DNA from: Mogibacterium diversum_A
GTDB lineage: Bacteria > Bacillota > Clostridia > Peptostreptococcales > Anaerovoracaceae
NCBI RefSeq assembly: GCF_938028775.1
Contig: NZ_CALIZG010000021.1
Coordinates: forward strand, 32,435 to 96,434
Length of the DNA stretch: 64,000 nt
Reading direction: 5' to 3'
The position numbers and the translations under genes are program-made. Below the pieces are notes generated by a model. It did no database searches, was not told the origin of the DNA, and saw only the letters and a program-made list of their open reading frames with translations. Below, one piece after another: positions 34,228 to 42,677 of this stretch; the first letter of the stretch is position 1, and each line of letters begins with the position of its first letter.

Positions 34228-36450
34228 ATGGCAGTTACGGAAATCAAGATCGGTAAGATCACGCAAGTAATATACAATAATGAATCCAACGGCTTTGCGA
34301 TATGCCTCTTCGAGACGGAAGATGAGCAGTTTAAAATCTCTGGGATGTTCCATGCGATAAATCCTGAGATAACGTACAAGCTGGAGGGGAGCTTCAAGAT
34401 TCACCCGCGTTATGGTGAGCAGTTTAACGTGTCTGCGTATGAGGAACAGCTACCTGATGATGCGGAAGGGATAAGGGTATTTCTTGCATCTGGAGCTATC
34501 AGGGGAATAGGCCCTAATATGGCCAAGAGAATTGTCGATAAGTTCGGCAAAGACGCTCTTGATATAATCGAGGAAAATCCAGAGGCACTGCTATCCATAA
34601 ATGGTCTAGGACCTAAGACAGTCGAGAAAATCGCAAAGTCATACAAGGAGTCGCGCGAATTTACCAAGATCTCACTCGGACTCGGAGAGTATGGAATTCA
34701 GCCGGCGCAGGCAGTTAAGATATACAAGCTATATGGAGATAAGTCGCTCGAGGTTGTAACAGAAAATCCCTACACACTAGTCGAAGACATATATGGTATC
34801 AGTTTTAATAAGGCGGATGAGATTGCGGATAGAATCGGAATAGAGGCGGAGAGCGAGTTCCGAATTCAGAGTGGTATCAAGTATGCGCTGTCGGTTTTTT
34901 CGAATAGCGGCAGCACTTATGTACCTAAGGATATTTTACTTGAGAGTGCAATAAAGCTACTCGACATCTCGAGTGAGTTAATCGAGGAAAACCTTACAAC
35001 GCTTGCCTTTGCGGGAGAAATTGAGCTAGATTCGCTCGATGGTGTGCCTGTGGTGTACCAGCATTTCTTCTATCAAGCGGAGCAGAGCGTGACGTATCAT
35101 ATCAAGAGGATTATGAATGGCTATATGCCGCCACTTGCTGCTGACCCAGACAACCTTATCAACGCCGCAGAAGCGGATGAGAGGATTCAGCTATCCGGTG
35201 ATCAGAGAAAGGCAATTCGTGCTGCTCTGACCAACAAGATTACTATTATTACAGGCGGACCTGGAACAGGTAAGACGACGATTATCAATCTCATAGTAAA
35301 GATTTTCAAGCTAATGGGCATTTCGGTAGCACTTGCTGCTCCGACAGGCCGTGCGGCCAAGCGTATAACCGAGACCTCTGGCGTGGAGGCGATGACTATA
35401 CATAGGCTTCTTGAGTACGTGTACTCGGAGGATGAGAACGAGATGGAATTTGGCAGAAATGCAGAAAATCCACTCGAAGAGGATTCCTTCATAGTGGATG
35501 AGGCGTCGATGATTGACCTCATGCTGATGGATGGATTTCTGAGTGCTCTTGATGACGATAGTAGGCTTATAATAGTTGGAGATGCTGACCAGCTTCCTTC
35601 TGTTGGGGCAGGTAACGTGCTCTTAGATATGATTAATAGCGACTACGTTCCGACTATTAGGCTCGAGGAGATATTTAGACAGGCGAGTGAGAGCAGAATA
35701 GTTGTTAATGCCCACTCTATTAATAGTGGAGAATACCCTGAATCTGGAGGTAGAGATAGCGATTTCTTCTTTATGCACAGAAGAGGTGAAGAAGAAATCA
35801 GAGAGACGATTGAAGAACTTGTGACTGGAAGACTTGAAAGCTACTATGACTTCGTGAAGGGCAATGGTGATATTCAGGTGCTTACACCGACCAGAAAAGG
35901 TGGGCTTGGAACTGCGAGTCTTAACGAGATGTTGCAGAGCATAATCAATCCTGCTTCGGAAGAGCTAAATGAAAGGAAGTTTGGCTCCAAGGTTTTCCGT
36001 GAGGGTGACAAGGTCATGCAAATCAGAAACAACTACCAAATGGAATGGCAGCAGCTCGGAAGGCAGAGCGGACGCGGCATATTCAACGGTGACATGGGCG
36101 TAATCAATACTATAGATAATGATAATGCCAAGATGGTTGTGGATTTTGACGGCAGATTTGTGACCTACGATAGTGAGGAGCTCGATGAGCTTGAGCTTGC
36201 ATATGCGGTAACTGTTCACAAAAGTCAGGGCTGTGAATTCCCTGTAGTAATTATGCCGATGTCAGGATTCCCACCGATGCTTGCGACGAGAAACCTACTA
36301 TATACAGCGATTACTAGGGGTAAGAAGCTGGTGATCCTGGTTGGCTCAGAGGAGCGTATGCATAGGATGATTGATAACAACAGAATAGATGAACGCTATA
36401 CTGGGCTTGAGGCGAGGCTCAGGGAAGTCGATATGGGCGGTCTTTTGTAA
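34228..36450 (+). CDS. recD2: RecD-like ATP-dependent DNA helicase (RecD2)
   Basis: 740 aa, full length for RecD2/YrrC. N-terminal OB and HhH-rich region (IRGIGPNMAKRIVDKFG; SINGLGPKTVEKIA), SF1B motor with Walker A GGPGTGKTT at about residue 343, GRAAKRI, DEASMID, GDADQLPSVGAGNVL, and the C-terminal TVHKSQGCEFPVV. 5'-3' helicase acting in repair independently of RecBC. Confidence 0.95.
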   Translation: MAVTEIKIGKITQVIYNNESNGFAICLFETEDEQFKISGMFHAINPEITYKLEGSFKIHPRYGEQFNVSAYEEQLPDDAEGIRVFLASGAIRGIGPNMAKRIVDKFGKDALDIIEENPEALLSINGLGPKTVEKIAKSYKESREFTKISLGLGEYGIQPAQAVKIYKLYGDKSLEVVTENPYTLVEDIYGISFNKADEIADRIGIEAESEFRIQSGIKYALSVFSNSGSTYVPKDILLESAIKLLDISSELIEENLTTLAFAGEIELDSLDGVPVVYQHFFYQAEQSVTYHIKRIMNGYMPPLAADPDNLINAAEADERIQLSGDQRKAIRAALTNKITIITGGPGTGKTTIINLIVKIFKLMGISVALAAPTGRAAKRITETSGVEAMTIHRLLEYVYSEDENEMEFGRNAENPLEEDSFIVDEASMIDLMLMDGFLSALDDDSRLIIVGDADQLPSVGAGNVLLDMINSDYVPTIRLEEIFRQASESRIVVNAHSINSGEYPESGGRDSDFFFMHRRGEEEIRETIEELVTGRLESYYDFVKGNGDIQVLTPTRKGGLGTASLNEMLQSIINPASEELNERKFGSKVFREGDKVMQIRNNYQMEWQQLGRQSGRGIFNGDMGVINTIDNDNAKMVVDFDGRFVTYDSEELDELELAYAVTVHKSQGCEFPVVIMPMSGFPPMLATRNLLYTAITRGKKLVILVGSEERMHRMIDNNRIDERYTGLEARLREVDMGGLL

Positions 36451-36587
36451 AAATTTAATATTATTTAATATAAAATAAGTATAGAAAATGGTATTTTATA
36501 CTGTGCTATACTGTGCATAAATGTCATAAGTGCGTGCTTCACTTAAGTCGTTATATCCATCGAGTTACTTACAAGGAGACAAGGGAT

Positions 36588-37040
36588 ATGAATTACGATA
36601 GAAGAAATGAAGTTAATTTTTACAAAAAAATATCAATTATTTTAGGAACAATACTGGCTATTATAGTGGTGGGGTTGGGAGTGACATTCTATTTTGCTCA
36701 ATGGAACCTGCATGGAGTTAGTAATATGCCACATTTTGACTGGACAAAGGACAGGTCTTTGGATTTGGTCGGAAAAGTTGAGGGAAAGAATGTTTACAAG
36801 TATGGAATTAGCGAAATGACATATTCAACATTTAGTGCTAATAAAATCACCGCTAAAAAGTATTATGAGAAAAGCTGGGTAACTGTTGATATGCTGACTG
36901 CCGGCGGATTAGAGACTTCAAGAGAGGGATATAGAACCTATCAGTATGATTGCTACTATATATTGCTTACAGATAAGGCTGTTGTATTTTGTAGCAATGA
37001 TGTACCGATTAAAGAGGTTGTACAAGCCCTTGGAAAGTAA
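36588..37040 (+). CDS. Membrane-anchored protein of unknown function
   Basis: 150 aa from ATG 36588 (AAGGAG upstream). One transmembrane segment (about residues 15-38) and an extracytoplasmic domain with YDCYYILLTDKAVVFCSND near the end. No family recognised. Upstream, TACTGTGC is directly repeated at about 36498-36518. Probably transcribed alone. Confidence 0.65.
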   Translation: MNYDRRNEVNFYKKISIILGTILAIIVVGLGVTFYFAQWNLHGVSNMPHFDWTKDRSLDLVGKVEGKNVYKYGISEMTYSTFSANKITAKKYYEKSWVTVDMLTAGGLETSREGYRTYQYDCYYILLTDKAVVFCSNDVPIKEVVQALGK

Positions 37041-37086
37041 AACTCTGATTGCCACATATATAAATCTGTGCTGAAGGGAATTCCTT

Positions 37087-37130
37087 CTACGATATCATAG
37101 AATTAAAAGTGATATCGTAGGAGGTTTTTT
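37087..37130 (+). promoter_or_regulatory. Hairpin plus U-tract overlapping the comF ribosome-binding site
   Basis: CTACGATATCA (37087-37097) and TGATATCGTAG (37110-37120) form a perfect 11-bp stem. GGAGG follows immediately (37120-37124), then a T7 run, then the TTG start at 37133. The stem abuts the Shine-Dalgarno, and hairpin plus T-run resembles a terminator, so it may be an attenuator or the end of the preceding transcript. Confidence 0.55.
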
Positions 37131-37132
37131 TA

Positions 37133-37876
37133 TTGATAGATACTTTGTTAGGACTCATATATCCGGACTCATTATATTGTATTTGCTGTGGGAGGCTAAT
37201 CGACTCATCAGTCCCATACAGCCTGTGCAAGTCTTGTTCAGACAATATAAGCTGGGCGAATGTGCGAACCTGCGACAAATGTGGCAAGCTACTCGGGGAC
37301 CACAATCCTCTCTCAATTTGTTACAACTGCAGGGAACACGGACACTCATTTGACAGAGGGTATACATGCACCGAGTACGGAATGTACGAGAAGGAGATTA
37401 TATTCAACCTAAAGTATAAGCGCAAGACGTATATCGCACCGATAATAGCAGAGATTATGTATGACAGGCTTGAAGCTGCAGGTATAGAAGAGTATCCAGA
37501 TATCATAGTCCCAGTTCCCATGTATGTGACTAAGGAACGAAAACGAGGTTTTAATCAAGCGGCACTTATCGCCAAGGAGCTGGCGAGGCTAATGGGGATA
37601 GAGTATAGAGCAGATGTTGTGATGCGGTGCAAAAGCACGGGGGTGATGAAGAGGCTTTCACCCGAGGAGCGCCTCAACAATGTGAGGTCTGCATTTGAGG
37701 TGTATGAAGGGATGAGGCGGAAAATTTTCGGGAAAAATATATTTATAGTCGATGATATTTACACGACTGGAGCAACTGTTGATTCAATCGCGAGGCTGCT
37801 CAAGGCGGCAGGGGTTAGTCGTGCTGACGTCATGACGTTTGCGGCGGGAGCAGACATGGTTAAGGCGGCAATATAA
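37133..37876 (+). CDS. comFC: ComF family phosphoribosyltransferase-like protein
   Basis: 247 aa. N-terminal zinc-binding cysteines (CICCGRL, CKSC, CDKCGK, CYNC), then a PRTase fold with VPVPMYVTKERKRGFNQA and the PRPP loop IFIVDDIYTTGATV. ComFC homologs are needed for DNA uptake in transformation. Start TTG 37133. It is followed by a structured RNA, matching the frequent comFC-raiA RNA neighbourhood. Confidence 0.9.
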   Translation: MIDTLLGLIYPDSLYCICCGRLIDSSVPYSLCKSCSDNISWANVRTCDKCGKLLGDHNPLSICYNCREHGHSFDRGYTCTEYGMYEKEIIFNLKYKRKTYIAPIIAEIMYDRLEAAGIEEYPDIIVPVPMYVTKERKRGFNQAALIAKELARLMGIEYRADVVMRCKSTGVMKRLSPEERLNNVRSAFEVYEGMRRKIFGKNIFIVDDIYTTGATVDSIARLLKAAGVSRADVMTFAAGADMVKAAI

Positions 37877-37883
37877 ATGCTGT

Positions 37884-37912
37884 TTGTAAAGCGGTGTTTA
37901 AAATGGTATTCT
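37884..37912 (+). promoter_or_regulatory. Promoter of the downstream structured RNA
   Basis: TTGTAA (37884-37889), 17-base spacer and TATTCT (37907-37912) with an extended TGG directly before it. Predicted start is about 37919, the first base of the RNA closing stem. Confidence 0.7.
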
Positions 37913-37919
37913 AGCAAGT

Positions 37920-38100
37920 AGGATATGGCAAGGTCATGTTCGTGGTTGAAAGTCCAAGCCAGCTACGGGCAAAGGGATCCACGTAAGCTGCTGCGGAGAC
38001 GGCAGTGATCATGGCGTAGCTTAGAAGTAAGTCCTCCGGGAAACTCGGGTCAAGGCAAGTGTGGGGTCAAAGACCAGGTCGAGTGGCATTGCCTATCCTC
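37920..38100 (+). ncRNA. Structured non-coding RNA, raiA-RNA-like
   Basis: ~180-nt GC-rich segment without open frames, closed by AGGATA-GGCAA (37920-37931, one bulge) with TTGCCTATCCT (38089-38099). Inner purine-rich conserved-looking stretches (GGTTGAAAGTCC, AGAAGTAAGTCC, GGTCAAAGACC) and several hairpins are visible. Own promoter, position behind comF and size fit the raiA RNA motif of Bacillota, an abundant RNA usually found by comFC/raiA genes. It is not RNase P, tmRNA or SRP RNA. The raiA assignment is from memory of the motif and context. Here the next gene is fumC rather than raiA. Confidence 0.7.
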
Positions 38101-38134
38101 TATTTTGCAACTATTAATTCGAAAAGAGGCCTAA

Positions 38135-39508
38135 ATGGAATACAGGATAGAACACGATACGATGGGCGAAGTAAAGGTGCCATCAGATAAACTGTGGGGC
38201 GCACAGACACAGCGCAGTTTAATGAACTTCAAGGTTGGTAAGCGTATGCCGATTGAGATTATCCGCGCATTTGCATATCTTAAAAATGCTGCTGCTTGTG
38301 CCAATATGGATCTCGGCAGGCTTGCGCCTGAGAAGGCTTCTTACATAATGATAGTATGCGACCAGATTCTGAACGGTGAGCTAGATGAGAACTTCCCGCT
38401 CGTCGTGTACCAGACTGGTAGTGGTACTCAGACAAATATGAATGTAAATGAGGTCATTGCAGGACGTGCAAAGGAGATGGCTGGCGTAGCGGTACTTCAT
38501 CCAAATGATGATGTCAATATGTCTCAGAGCTCTAATGATACATTCCCAACTGCTATGAGTATCGCGTCAGTATTTGCACTCGAAGATAGAGTATTACCAG
38601 CGCTAAACACTATGATAGAGACGCTCAAATCACTCGAAGAGAAATACATGAAAGTCATCAAGACTGGAAGGACTCATCTACAGGATGCTGTTCCGATGAC
38701 CTTTGGGCAGGAAATCAGCGGATGGCGTTCGATGCTTGAACATGACTACGATAACATCGAGAAGTCACTCGATGGATTAAGAGAGATCGCTCTCGGCGGA
38801 ACGGCAGTGGGTACTGGGCTAAATGCACCAGATGGATTTGCTGAGCGAGCTGCCGAAGCGCTGACGAGCTTAACTAAGAAAGAATTTATCACAGCACCTA
38901 ATAAGTTTCATTCTCTGAGCTCCAAGGATGCGTACGTATTTGCACACGGAGCACTGAAGGCCCTTGCTGCTGATGTGATGAAGCTGTCCAATGATATCAG
39001 ATGGCTCTCAAGCGGACCTAGATGTGGGCTCGGAGAGATTCTAATTCCTGAGAACGAACCAGGAAGTTCAATCATGCCAGGCAAGGTAAACCCAACTCAG
39101 ACAGAATCTGCGACGATGGTGGCTGTACGGGTAATGGGGAATGACACTGTAGTCGGACTGGCGGCCTCGCAGGGTAACTTTGAGCTCAACGTGTTCATGC
39201 CAGTGCTTATAGATGCATTTATAGAATCTGCGAATCTACTAGCTGATTCGCTAATTTCGCTCGAAGAAAAGTGCGTAAAAGGCATCACAGTGAATTCTGA
39301 AAAGATGGATGAAAACGTACACCGCTCGCTTATGGTAGCTGCCGCACTTAATCTACATATCGGTTATGAGAATGCTGCTAAGGTTGCAAAGAAGGCGCAT
39401 GCAGATAATTCGACTCTTTGTGAAGCAGGGACTTCACTCGGACTGTTCACTGCTGAAGAATACGACACGTGGATAGATTTAATGGCGATGACAGGGGCGG
39501 AAAAGTAA
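38135..39508 (+). CDS. fumC: Class II fumarate hydratase
   Basis: 457 aa, iron-independent fumarase of the aspartase/fumarase superfamily. TGSGTQTNMNVNEV (substrate site), KTGRTHLQDAVPMTFGQE and the signature GSSIMPGKVNPTQ are all present. Interconverts fumarate and malate. Downstream of the structured RNA by ~35 bases, so cotranscription or read-through from the RNA promoter is possible. Confidence 0.95.
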   Translation: MEYRIEHDTMGEVKVPSDKLWGAQTQRSLMNFKVGKRMPIEIIRAFAYLKNAAACANMDLGRLAPEKASYIMIVCDQILNGELDENFPLVVYQTGSGTQTNMNVNEVIAGRAKEMAGVAVLHPNDDVNMSQSSNDTFPTAMSIASVFALEDRVLPALNTMIETLKSLEEKYMKVIKTGRTHLQDAVPMTFGQEISGWRSMLEHDYDNIEKSLDGLREIALGGTAVGTGLNAPDGFAERAAEALTSLTKKEFITAPNKFHSLSSKDAYVFAHGALKALAADVMKLSNDIRWLSSGPRCGLGEILIPENEPGSSIMPGKVNPTQTESATMVAVRVMGNDTVVGLAASQGNFELNVFMPVLIDAFIESANLLADSLISLEEKCVKGITVNSEKMDENVHRSLMVAAALNLHIGYENAAKVAKKAHADNSTLCEAGTSLGLFTAEEYDTWIDLMAMTGAEK

Positions 39509-39598
39509 GAATTTTAATTACTAAAAAGGCAAAAATATTTGAAAGCAGATACGTCGCCTGGTAAAGGCCACGCGGCTTATATGCATAGAAAGGTTAAC

Positions 39599-40201
39599 AT
39601 GGAAAACAACGAACGTGATATATATTATTGCCAGCTACCGATGGTAAAGATGCTCTGCAATAGATGGGCAGAAGCGCATCCTACACGAAGGAAGCAGAAC
39701 AGCGCTGTAGGTGTGACTCTTATACTAGGGGCTGCAATAATTCTGGGAATGCTTTATTACACGATTAAGCATGCGAATGTTCCGCAGTGGTATCTACATG
39801 TGTCGATTTGGGTAGCAGCACTTATAATTTTCATGGCAGGAAGACAGCGCAACTTAATCAGCAATCCACCATTTAAGGGATTACTTAATGTTAGATATGA
39901 GATGAGCGATGAGGGAATTTATTACATCTATCAGGAAAAGCTTACGGTATACACCTTCTTCATCGCTGATGATGATATTGAGGAAATAATCTATGATGAT
40001 GAGTTTCAGGTTCTACACATAATCGGAAAAGGCGAAGTGTCTGCTGAAACTCGTAAAGGTGTGACAGAGCCTACTCGTGTAAATGATTACTACTGCTTGC
40101 TTCCATATGATGAATTTGATATCGACGATATTCTTAATCCGTATGGAGATATGATAAAGAGAGTACACGGGGATCTGCGTAGAGATTTTCAGTCCAAGTA
40201 G
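39599..40201 (+). CDS. YcxB-like two-TM membrane protein
   Basis: 200 aa from ATG 39599. Two close transmembrane segments (about residues 38-57 and 64-80), then a beta-rich cytosolic domain (MSDEGIYYIYQEKLTVYTFFIADDDIEEIIYDD) as in YcxB-like proteins. An upstream in-frame ATG at 39539 is less likely because that stretch contains a small hairpin (GCCTGGTAAAGGC). Function unknown. Confidence 0.7.
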   Translation: MENNERDIYYCQLPMVKMLCNRWAEAHPTRRKQNSAVGVTLILGAAIILGMLYYTIKHANVPQWYLHVSIWVAALIIFMAGRQRNLISNPPFKGLLNVRYEMSDEGIYYIYQEKLTVYTFFIADDDIEEIIYDDEFQVLHIIGKGEVSAETRKGVTEPTRVNDYYCLLPYDEFDIDDILNPYGDMIKRVHGDLRRDFQSK

Positions 40202-40229
40202 ATAATAATTCGTGCATAATAAATAAAAA

Positions 40230-40250
40230 ACAGACGGGTGAACCGTCTGT
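40230..40250 (+). terminator. Terminator with ACAGACGG stem
   Basis: ACAGACGG (40230-40237) and CCGTCTGT (40243-40250), loop GTGAA, flanked by A and weak T tracts. The same stem recurs at 41932-41952 and 42343-42362 in the tRNA-Gly repeat array. Confidence 0.75.
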
Positions 40251-40296
40251 CTAAAATGTAGACAAACTTGAATGGATAAAATTCTGAGGATGACAT

Positions 40297-41832
40297 ATGA
40301 AGGCGTTTGAAAACTTTGATTGGGATTCATTTTGGTATAACGATAGCAATAACGATAAGTTAACATACTTCAACGGTGGCGTGCTAAAAGAACAAGATGT
40401 AAAACGTGTTGAGGACGAATTTGGATATAAGCTTCCTGACTCATATATAGAATTGCTAAGTATCCAAAATGGAGGTGCACCTTTCTACTCTCTTTTCTAC
40501 TATGAAGAAGATGAGGAGTTTGTACCTGTTTATCTCACCGCTATTTACGGTGTGGATTCCAAACTGGAGTATTCTATTTGCGGGGATAGTGGCGCAAAGA
40601 TGATATGTAAGGAGTGGGGTTATCCGGACATTGGACTTCCTATTGCCTTAACCACAAGCGATTGTCATGAGGTGATATTCCTAGACTATAGCGAATGTGG
40701 AGCAAAGGGAGAGCCTAAGGTGGTTCTTATAGATCAGGTAAACGACTACAAGAAAACTTTGCTCGCAGAAAACTTTGAGAACTTTATAAAAGGACTTCGC
40801 AAATACATAACAATGGTAACGATTGATGAGTTTAAGAGCTTGGACGAAGATGAACAGGTTTTCTTCATAGATAGACTCAATGACGAATTCGAGATAAAAC
40901 GTGTCATTGAATATCTTAATGCAGTGGGTATAGAGAATCTGAACAGCAGACTTCTTGGAGCCCTGGCACGTGCGTACAACAATGATAGAAAGTTTAAGAA
41001 AGCCATTGAAATCATGGATCTTATTCCGGAGTCAGATAGAGATGCAATTTGGTACTATAGATATGGATATACTTATACCTACAGGCGATTCCCAAACATT
41101 GAAAAATATATGCTAAAAGCACTTGAAATGTTTGATAAAGCAGTTGATATCACTAAGGATAAAAAAGTTGTAGATTGGTGTATAGAGCCTATAGAAAGTA
41201 GCGGTCTTGAAGGTTTTCTTATGGAACACAAAACCGAATTTCCTAGGATTTATAAGGAATACGTAAATTATAAAAAAACAAAGGTTGACAACTATGATGA
41301 TTTTGATCCTGAGTACGAAAAAAGATGGCAGTATACAACCAGAGTGTCAAAGAAGCTCGCAGGCCACTACGATGTAAACTGGATATTTGATCAGCATAAA
41401 TATTCTCGATATGCCTTTGCCGTGGAATTTGATGATGCCATGATAGAGAATTTCGGCGAAGACTGGCATGCCCAAGATGTTAATGCTCCTATAGATGCAG
41501 GGGAACTGCTTGTTGTATATAAGGCGTATATAAAGAGCACTAAGCAGCTTCATGAAAATGAAATTCTTTTTAATGATGCAGAGGTCTTAGAAGAAAAGCG
41601 AAATGATGGAATGTGGCAAGTAAAGATAATGGGATACCTTAAATCTGATGATGGAATATGTTTTAGTCTAGAGGAGTTAATGTTCAAAATTCATAACCTC
41701 ATGGCGAATAAAGAACTTGGTGACCTTGTTAACTTTGAGGGATTTGACAATATAGGATTTTTTGATAAGCAGACAGGAAAAGAGGATAGAGATAATGGAC
41801 TTCCAACTCTCTATGTGTGCTTAAAGAAGTAG
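40297..41832 (+). CDS. SUKH (SMI1/KNR4) domain protein with C-terminal extension
   Basis: 511 aa. Residues ~25-165 form a SUKH-1 domain (FGYKLPDSYIELLSIQNGG, then GLPIALTTSDCHEVIFLDYS). Residues ~205-300 look like TPR-type helices (LLGALARAYNNDRKFKKAIEIMD), and the last ~170 residues are an uncharacterised alpha/beta region. SUKH proteins are common immunity proteins against polymorphic toxins, but no toxin lies next to it and the length exceeds simple immunity proteins. Soluble, AT-rich. Confidence 0.8.
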   Translation: MKAFENFDWDSFWYNDSNNDKLTYFNGGVLKEQDVKRVEDEFGYKLPDSYIELLSIQNGGAPFYSLFYYEEDEEFVPVYLTAIYGVDSKLEYSICGDSGAKMICKEWGYPDIGLPIALTTSDCHEVIFLDYSECGAKGEPKVVLIDQVNDYKKTLLAENFENFIKGLRKYITMVTIDEFKSLDEDEQVFFIDRLNDEFEIKRVIEYLNAVGIENLNSRLLGALARAYNNDRKFKKAIEIMDLIPESDRDAIWYYRYGYTYTYRRFPNIEKYMLKALEMFDKAVDITKDKKVVDWCIEPIESSGLEGFLMEHKTEFPRIYKEYVNYKKTKVDNYDDFDPEYEKRWQYTTRVSKKLAGHYDVNWIFDQHKYSRYAFAVEFDDAMIENFGEDWHAQDVNAPIDAGELLVVYKAYIKSTKQLHENEILFNDAEVLEEKRNDGMWQVKIMGYLKSDDGICFSLEELMFKIHNLMANKELGDLVNFEGFDNIGFFDKQTGKEDRDNGLPTLYVCLKK

Positions 41833-41931
41833 AGTCTAAAAACGGTTCATGCGGCGAACCCGAAACCGCCCCCCTCTCCGATTATATGGCTTGCGTCTCG
41901 GGTTCAATTCCCACTTCGTTATATACAAAAA

Positions 41932-41952
41932 ACAGACGGATGAACCGTCTGT
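41932..41952. terminator. Hairpin in repeat unit 1 (ACAGACGG stem)
   Basis: ACAGACGG (41932-41939), loop ATGAA, CCGTCTGT (41945-41952), then TTTTT. It can end the SUKH gene transcript; on the minus strand a T-run also follows it. Confidence 0.75.
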
Positions 41953-42132
41953 TTTTGCATGGAGCAGGTGAAGGGAATATCCCGCTATCAAGGCCGCCTT
42001 CGGCGCCGCGCTGCGGGCTACGCACCTTGACAGTGGTTTTCTGGGTGTTTGCCTATGATAGGATACACCCAGATTCGCCCCCTCTCCGATTGTATAGCTT
42101 GCGTCTCGGGTTCAATTCCACACGAATAACAA

Positions 42133-42158
42133 AAAGGATGTGCATTTGCACCTCCTTT
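42133..42158. terminator. Hairpin in repeat unit 2 (different sequence)
   Basis: AAAGGA-GTGC (42133-42143) pairs with GCAC-TCCTTT (42148-42158) around a mismatch. On the minus strand it is followed by a T-run. It sits where units 1 and 3 have the ACAGACGG hairpin, so the sequence changed but the hairpin did not. Confidence 0.65.
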
Positions 42159-42342
42159 GCATGGAGCAGGTGAAGGGAATATCCCACTATCAAGGCCGCC
42201 TTCGGCGCCGCGCTGCGGGCTACGCACCTTGACAGCGGTTTTCTGGGTGTTTGCTTATGATAGGATACACCCAGATTCGCCCCCTCTCCGATTGTATGGC
42301 TTGCGTCTCGGGTTCAATTCCCACCTCATTATATGCAAAAAA

Positions 42343-42362
42343 ACAGACGGATGAACCGTCTG
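42343..42362 (-). terminator. Terminator of tRNA-Gly
   Basis: On the minus strand CAGACGG, loop TTCAT and CCGTCTG followed by T7 lie about ten bases beyond the tRNA-Gly CCA end, a standard intrinsic terminator. Confidence 0.8.
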
Positions 42363-42372
42363 CTATTTTGCA

Positions 42373-42446
42373 TGGAGCAGGTGAAGGGAATTGAACCCTC
42401 GACGCAAGCTTGGGAAGCTCGAATTTTACCATTAAACTACACCTGC
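42373..42446 (-). tRNA. tRNA-Gly (anticodon TCC)
   Basis: Complete 74-nt cloverleaf on the minus strand: acceptor GCAGGTG/CACCTGC, D arm with TTTAATGGTAAAA, anticodon stem CGAGC/GCTTG with loop TTCCCAA (anticodon TCC), T arm AGGGTTCAATTCCCT, discriminator T and an encoded CCA (42373-42375). It reads GGA/GGG-type codons and is the source of the repeated fragments to its left. Confidence 0.95.
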
Positions 42447-42677
42447 AGATGGATATTTGGTTGATGTATATGATTATACTGCGAATGGTAGAGTTGGTCA
42501 AATGAATGAATCATAATATTAACACAATACATATAATTAAGAATCGCATGCAATTATTAATAATCTATTAGCAATATATTAATGAATATGAATATTGTTG
42601 AAAACAATTACTTGCCCCATTAAAATCTGATTAAACAACAGGTGTTCTCTATTAAACCATGAGCACAGGAGGAACAT

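Larger units (their letters stand above)
41873..42372. repeat. Tandem array of tRNA-Gly-derived ~210-bp units
   Basis: A block beginning CCCTCTCCGATT recurs with its G at 41880, 42088 and 42300 (periods 208 and 212). Each repeat has a plus-sense tRNA-like piece (GCTTGCGTCTCGGGTTCAAT, matching the anticodon-stem/T-arm part of tRNA-Gly), a short hairpin terminator, and a minus-sense tRNA-Gly 3' end (TGGAGCAGGTGAAGGGAAT at 41960, 42162). The two complete repeats continue into a ~110-bp GC-rich segment with CTATCAAGG/CCTTGACAG and CTGGGTGT/ACACCCAG stems. Open frames here are spurious. Confidence 0.8.

Noticed and set aside
37920..38100. RNase P RNA or tmRNA
   Set aside because: Some GAAAGTCC similarity to RNase P, but far too short and without the other conserved regions; no tag-peptide frame or tRNA-like ends for tmRNA.
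39545..39598. Riboswitch upstream of the YcxB-like gene
   Set aside because: Only a small GCC/GGC hairpin; no known aptamer core and too short for a confident call.
41817..42501. Several open frames of 65-118 codons on both strands
   Set aside because: They run through the tRNA-Gly fragments, terminators and the intact tRNA, repeat with the array, and lack ribosome-binding sites.
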